Source: CAYMFD01 sp964389475
GTDB taxonomy: Bacteria; Bacteroidota; Bacteroidia; Chitinophagales; Saprospiraceae
DNA length: 37,001 nt
Assembly: GCA_964389475.1 (NCBI GenBank)
Contig: CAYMFD010000027.1
Coordinates: forward strand, 1 to 37,001
Reading direction: 5' to 3'
In this document: positions 33,059-37,001 of the stretch, in pieces
Position numbering within the stretch: position 1 is the first letter of the stretch
Layout: each line of letters begins with the position of its first letter
Notes under the pieces: model-generated
Told to the model about the DNA's origin: nothing
What the model saw: the letters and a program-made list of their open reading frames with translations, nothing else
Database searches by the model: none
Position numbers and translations under genes: made by a program

Positions 33059-33898
33059 ATGAGGCGGATTCAAATAATGATAGCCTTCATCTTAGTTGGT
33101 TGTGCGAATAACACAAATCAAAGTCCTAGACTAGTTGATTACATGGATATCAGGACCGAATATTTGAACGACTATTATAGCCAATATTCAAGCCTCCGAG
33201 GTCAAGCAATCGATAGTATTCAATCCTATATTGACGATTCTTTGAGATATGTGGCATTTTTAATCCACTATCCACCTTGGCAATTAGATAGCTTTTTCAT
33301 TTTCAATAGTGATTCAACTAGGTTCTAAACCAAATTGCACAACGCAAGTGAGCATGCTGCCACGGAAGAACTTGATTGTATCATCGACTTCGGAGGAGCT
33401 CTAATCGAAGACAAGTGGTACTTCTTCCAGATGGGTACGGTCACCTATGTCCCACGTGGAGACTACCACCACGACCCGTACGAGTCGCTGACCTTTGAGG
33501 AGCTGAGCTACATTGCCTGGCGAGGAGCTATACCTGGGCTGATCTACCGGCAAGAGGATGGGAGTATAGCGACTAATCACAAAGCTATCGATCAGATGTT
33601 TTTCTCGACGGATAAGTACTATTGCCCTGATCCAGAGACTATAAGAACTTGTAGAGACAGCTTTCATGTAGCTACTCTAAGGAGATCATTACAGTCTAAG
33701 CTCAAGAAGAAAGAGATCCTCGAGATCCAAAAAGAGATTGCCAACAGTAAAAAACCATACGTGCCACCCTACAAGGAGCTTACTGACAAAGATCGTCGAA
33801 GGGGCAAAAAGGAAAAACTATTCGATAGTAAAGCGTGGAAGGCGCGATATGATGATAAGATTGAAACAGGAGAAAATGAGAGAAGCAAAAAGAGATAA
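33059..33898 (+). pseudogene. lipoprotein gene interrupted by an in-frame stop
   Basis: One reading frame runs from the ATG at 33059 to the stop at 33896-33898, broken only by a TAA at 33326-33328. The first part (89 codons) has a short lipoprotein-like signal (IAFILVGC) and ends DSFFIFNSDSTRF; the part after the stop continues TKLHNASEHAATEELDCIIDFGGALIEDKWYFF in the same frame with no shift. Strand-rich text before the stop and a WYFF..YVPRGDYHHDP block after it read as a single Bacteroidota hypothetical protein. The C-terminal 60 residues are Lys-rich. A single substitution (for example TTA to TAA) would explain it. Restarting at the TTG at 33335 is possible but would lack a signal. Lower GC than the neighbours. 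Confidence 0.7.
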
Positions 33899-33968
33899 TA
33901 AACTCAGAAGTATAGGCACTGAGTTCCAGCGTCACAAAATCTGGCGTTTCATTGTGGGTAAGCGGAAG

Positions 33969-34751
33969 ATGTTTTACCTGGTTCAGGTGTGTGTGCTATG
34001 CGCAATCCTGCCTACCTGTAGCACTGCCCAGGAGCTATCACTAAAGCTATCCGGGTTTTCTAATACCTCCACACCGGCTGCTCTATCTGACCGTTTGACG
34101 GATTTAAAGTCATTTAACTCCGATCTACTGGTGATCGGAGGTGAGTATGCACATCGCTTGTCTGATAAGTGGTCCGTCTACACGGCTGTTAGTATATGTG
34201 ATATAGGGGTATTTGGGAATGAGGGCCCTTTGCGATGGCCTGCTGAGGTCATCGCGGGAGTGTACGTCGATGACGAAAGCTGGCCCAACTATCGGGAAGT
34301 TGCAGAAACAGGACGAAGCTTAGTTCTAAGCCTTGGCGGCCGACGCTATCTTGATATCGGTAAGAAAAGCCTTGTGCCTTTTGTGAGTATGCAGGCTGAC
34401 CTCCAATACAACTACATAATGCACTTTAGTGAAAGGTATTACAACAAGGGTATACGTAGTGGTTTTTCGCCGCGCCTCCAGCCGCAGTTTAATCGTACTC
34501 CGAGAGAGAGCATTGATAAGCACAAGACAATTAGTGCTGGCATTGTAGCACTGGTCGGCATCGAACTACGAATCGCTACATTAATTAAACTACGAGGTGG
34601 ATGGGCTGTGCGAGCGGACCTGCTTGACTATGCTCGCAATGTCGACTACCTCAGGACCTTTGCAAGAGGCATAACCTTGCAAGCTGGCATCAATCTTTCT
34701 GCGGTAAGGCGTACTTTCTTTCCTAAAAAGGACAAGGAAGTAGGGGAGTGA
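33969..34751 (+). CDS. outer membrane beta-barrel protein
   Basis: 260 residues from the ATG at 33969, which opens a clean signal peptide (MFYLVQVCVLCAILPTCSTAQ). The mature part has alternating strands (ELSLKLSGFS, LLVIGGEYAHRL, WSVYTAVSICDIG, SLVLSLGGRRYLDIG, LVPFVSMQADLQYNYIMHF, AGIVALVGIELRI, GWAVRADLLDYA) and ends with ITLQAGINLSAVRRTFFP, as expected for a barrel of roughly 8-10 strands. The frame is open far upstream, into the interrupted gene, but those residues would displace the signal. It is probably co-transcribed with that gene (70 nt apart). Function unknown. Confidence 0.75.
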   Translation: MFYLVQVCVLCAILPTCSTAQELSLKLSGFSNTSTPAALSDRLTDLKSFNSDLLVIGGEYAHRLSDKWSVYTAVSICDIGVFGNEGPLRWPAEVIAGVYVDDESWPNYREVAETGRSLVLSLGGRRYLDIGKKSLVPFVSMQADLQYNYIMHFSERYYNKGIRSGFSPRLQPQFNRTPRESIDKHKTISAGIVALVGIELRIATLIKLRGGWAVRADLLDYARNVDYLRTFARGITLQAGINLSAVRRTFFPKKDKEVGE

Positions 34752-34778
34752 TGGTTTTCTTAGTCGACTTTACTTTAC

Positions 34779-34815
34779 GGACATTTCGATTACGCTGTGC
34801 TTCACTCAATGACCT
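34779..34815 (-). repeat. dispersed intergenic repeat, 37-bp copy
   Basis: Two differences from 32535-32571 over 37 bp. It lies between the convergent ends of the beta-barrel gene and the SET-domain gene. Confidence 0.85.
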
Positions 34816-34891
34816 ATTGTTGTGGCCTCAGAGAAGTTGATTCGCGACTTTCGACTTTACGCTGTTGACTTTGGACTTTCTTCGTCCTTCT

Positions 34892-35260
34892 TCAGAACCA
34901 CAGCTTACCGTCCGCCAATCCCGCGTGGTAGTCGATCGTCAGCTCCGTGCCGGCGTCAATGTCCTTACTAGCAGTAAAGCGTACGACTTTGCCATCATAG
35001 TCTGGCTCGAAGTCTAGATTGGCCGCCTTGTCGTGGTTGTAGAGGCTCCCGTAACCTAGTGCTATGGCTAAGGCCTTGCCATCGTCGCCCCAATCGAAGT
35101 AGTAGTCGTGTAGGCTCGTACGATGTAGTATAGCCTTCTCAGCAGCAGAGAGGACGATGACGGGGGCGATCTCGACGATGTCGCCAGCGGCTAGGGCATG
35201 GCTCGTGTAGACACCACGACCTTTGTCTGACTCCATGATATATAAGCCGGGCACTTGCAC
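34892..35260 (-). CDS. SET domain protein, possible protein-lysine methyltransferase
   Basis: A 122-residue protein made of a SET domain only. Motifs in order: GRGVYTSHALAAGDIVE (N-terminal SET strand pair), GYGSLYNHDKAANLDF with the SAM-site N75-H76, and AGTELTIDYHA with Y111 in the place of the catalytic Tyr. Bacterial stand-alone SET proteins of this size are known; the substrate here is unknown. The ATG at 35260 is 1 nt after the stop of the transporter gene, so it is the last gene of the two-component operon. Confidence 0.88.
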   Translation of the reverse strand: MQVPGLYIMESDKGRGVYTSHALAAGDIVEIAPVIVLSAAEKAILHRTSLHDYYFDWGDDGKALAIALGYGSLYNHDKAANLDFEPDYDGKVVRFTASKDIDAGTELTIDYHAGLADGKLWF

Positions 35261-35261
35261 G

Positions 35262-36146
35262 CTAGGTCTTATTGATCTTGGTAAGGTATACGCCGACGAG
35301 TATGACGGCCATACCCACTAGGTGGAATATGCCTATCTGCTCGCCGTCTAAGGTGCCCCAGAGTAGGGCGACGATCGGTATCAGATAGGCAACGGAGCTG
35401 GCGAATACGGCATCGGTATCCTGGACTAGGCGGTAGAAGAATATCGTAGACACCACAGTACCCATCAGAGCGAGACCTGTGACTGCCATCAAGGATAGCT
35501 GTATATCAGGCCGTGCCATGAGCTCGCCAGGGCTTATAGTAGCCAATAGGTAGATGATGGCGGGAGGCCCGATCAAGGTAAAGCTCGTCGCGGAGATAAG
35601 TATCGACCTCGTTTTCTGAAACAAGTGTTTGACCATATTGACGCTGAGGCCGTAGCAGATAGTACCTATCAGTATGAGTCCGATGTAGCGGATGTCACCA
35701 CCCCAGCCGGCCTCTCCTCCCTGTATGATGAGCATGAGTACACCGCTAAAGCCTAGTATGGCACCCAATACCTTGTAGCGATTGATGGCTGCGCCATATA
35801 CTATGACTCCTATAATCAAGGCAAATATCGGCGTCATGCTGTTGAGCATGCCTGACAGGCTGCTATTGACCTTGGTCTGTGCGATGGCATAGCAGAATGC
35901 CGGTATACCACTGCCTGTAGCACCGACGATACCAAAACTCAGCCACCTGCGCCAGTCTACCTCTCGGCGGTGGTAGTACAAGATAGGCAAGAACGATAAG
36001 GCCGTGATCGATATACGAGCACAGGCTACCTCTACAGGTGATAGCGCTAGTAGTGACTTTTTGATGAGTATGAAGCTACTGCCCCATACAATGCCCAGGG
36101 CAGCTAGTGTCAGCCACGATCTGAGAGAGATCGACTCTGTCGACAC
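35262..36146 (-). CDS. EamA/DMT family transporter
   Basis: 294 residues with ten predicted membrane helices in two EamA halves: LAALGIVWGSSFILIKKS opens the first and IGLILIGTICYGLSVNMVKH opens the second. Such drug/metabolite transporters usually export amino acids or other small molecules; the substrate is not apparent. It starts with GTG directly after the TAA of the response regulator gene (TAAGTG), with AAGAAG-type purines upstream, and is followed by the SET gene after 1 nt. Confidence 0.9.
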   Translation of the reverse strand: MSTESISLRSWLTLAALGIVWGSSFILIKKSLLALSPVEVACARISITALSFLPILYYHRREVDWRRWLSFGIVGATGSGIPAFCYAIAQTKVNSSLSGMLNSMTPIFALIIGVIVYGAAINRYKVLGAILGFSGVLMLIIQGGEAGWGGDIRYIGLILIGTICYGLSVNMVKHLFQKTRSILISATSFTLIGPPAIIYLLATISPGELMARPDIQLSLMAVTGLALMGTVVSTIFFYRLVQDTDAVFASSVAYLIPIVALLWGTLDGEQIGIFHLVGMAVILVGVYLTKINKT

Positions 36147-36860
36147 TTATTCTTCTTCGCTCTTGTCGATGAGCCTAAATCCGTTGCCGTGGATATTCAT
36201 AATCTCTAGGCGGGTGTCAGTAGCTAGGTACTTACGCAGTTTGGTAACGAATACATCCATAGACCGCGCGGTGAAGTAGTTATCTTCTCCCCAAATCTTG
36301 GTGAGGGCCTCGTTACGGGTTAGTACGTCATTTTTGCGGAGCATAAAGAGGCGTAGTAGGTGAGCTTCTTTAGGCGATAGCTTATCCTCTCGCTTGTCTG
36401 TACCATTGTCAAAGGTCAGTATGCGTAGCGGATAGTTAAAGTGGTAGTACCCTGCGGAAAACTCCTTGATCTCGTCCTCGCCATCGTCGGCCTTCATACT
36501 ACGCTTGAGGATGGCCTGTATCCGCAGCAATAGCTCCTCTGAGTTAAACGGCTTACTGATATAGTCGTCACCACCGATTTTAAATCCTTGGAGGACGTCC
36601 TCTTTGAGCACCTTGGCCGTCAAGAAGACGATAGGTGTCTCCTTATCCTTTTCTCTGATCTCGGCCGCTAGTGTAAATCCGTCCTTCTTGGGCATCATCA
36701 CATCAAATATGCAGAGGTCATACTTATCCTTACCAAAGGCCTCGTAGCCCGCCTCACCGTCTGTTGCCAGCGTTACGTGAAAGTCATTCATCTCTAGGTA
36801 CGACTTCAGTACGTCGCCGAAATTCTGATCGTCTTCTACAAGTAATATCTTAGTGGACAT
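36147..36860 (-). CDS. response regulator, OmpR/PhoB family
   Basis: A 237-residue transcription regulator. Receiver domain: acidic D10-D11, phosphorylation site D53 in CIFDVMMPKKDG, T81 in FLTAK and K103 in ISKPF. Winged-helix DNA-binding domain from about residue 140: LSPKEAHLLRLFMLRKNDVLTR, then ARSMDVFVTKLRKYL and the wing IHGNGFRLI. The histidine kinase upstream (57 nt) is its likely partner. The DMT transporter and SET genes follow without gaps. Confidence 0.95.
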   Translation of the reverse strand: MSTKILLVEDDQNFGDVLKSYLEMNDFHVTLATDGEAGYEAFGKDKYDLCIFDVMMPKKDGFTLAAEIREKDKETPIVFLTAKVLKEDVLQGFKIGGDDYISKPFNSEELLLRIQAILKRSMKADDGEDEIKEFSAGYYHFNYPLRILTFDNGTDKREDKLSPKEAHLLRLFMLRKNDVLTRNEALTKIWGEDNYFTARSMDVFVTKLRKYLATDTRLEIMNIHGNGFRLIDKSEEE

Positions 36861-36917
36861 GGGCTGTTGTGTAGGTGTTTAAAATAGTAGTAAGGCGTAT
36901 TTAACAGATTATTTGTG

Positions 36918-37001
36918 TTAAATCTTGTGTCTCCTCGGCAAAAATACGGTAAAAGTGCTGCCTTTGTTTAGCTCACTCTTGACTTTGACATTTCCATAAT
37001 G
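36918..37001 (-). CDS. sensor histidine kinase, C-terminal end only (partial)
   Basis: The last 27 codons of a gene that continues beyond the window. They read HYGNVKVKSELNKGSTFTVF and LPRRHKI, then TAA at 36918-36920. The GSTFTVFLP ending is the G2-box/last strand of the HATPase domain of histidine kinases. It lies 57 nt upstream of the response regulator on the same strand, the normal order for a two-component pair in Bacteroidota. Confidence 0.85.
   Translation of the reverse strand, partial: HYGNVKVKSELNKGSTFTVFLPRRHKI

Noticed and set aside
33335..33898. Independent gene starting at TTG 33335
   Set aside because: Same frame as the gene upstream with only a TAA between, and no signal sequence; one interrupted gene explains it better.

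Overview
The window looks like chromosome of a marine-type Bacteroidota, probably of the Saprospiria/Lewinella kind; the lineage is inferred from gene content, not from a marker search. The signs are: a very large secreted protein with a C-terminal type IX secretion (T9SS) sorting domain; DUF5606, Lacal_2735-type and GWxTD proteins, which are largely Bacteroidota families; a DUF5117/DUF5118-type zinc metalloprotease; promoters of the Bacteroidota form (TTG, about 19-20 nt, TAnnTTTG); and few Shine-Dalgarno sequences. Base composition is about even, and no tRNA, rRNA, CRISPR or prophage is visible.

Layout. 1-3.0 kb (+): acyltransferase, sodium:solute symporter and a DEDD-exonuclease-fold protein that has lost active-site residues. 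3.4-7.2 kb (-): a Pif1/RecD-like helicase, a REP-associated tyrosine transposase (RAYT) embedded in its own palindromic repeats, and MurA with Asp in place of the catalytic Cys. 7.4-11.8 kb: MoxR ATPase and DUF5606 (+), a 57-residue Lacal_2735-type gene (-), an ECF sigma factor whose promoter lies inside a palindrome, a lipoprotein and a GWxTD protein. 12.0-17.3 kb: a beta-barrel protein (-), a saccharopine-dehydrogenase-like enzyme (+), a small membrane protein and urocanate hydratase (-), and HU (-). 17.5-24.6 kb (+): a small lipoprotein and a 2261-residue T9SS cargo protein built of ten DUF11 repeats and four SdrD-B-like domains. 24.7-25.4 kb is gene-free and holds a 242-bp tandem duplication. 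25.4-28.3 kb (-) is an overlapping operon lptF-like, purC, TfoX-like. 28.5-30.9 kb (+) is the metalloprotease. 31.1-34.8 kb (+) holds hypothetical genes, a gene broken by an in-frame stop, a beta-barrel protein and several short dispersed repeats. 34.9-37.0 kb (-) is a tight operon: histidine kinase (partial), response regulator, DMT exporter, SET-domain protein.

Most genes are housekeeping or envelope functions with no single pathway linking them. The less ordinary parts are the RAYT/REP unit with an 84-bp identical repeat on both sides of the transposase, the alternating two-type architecture of the giant adhesin-like protein, the palindrome over the sigma-factor promoter, the degenerate exonuclease, and a family of short intergenic repeats found five times between 3 kb and 35 kb.
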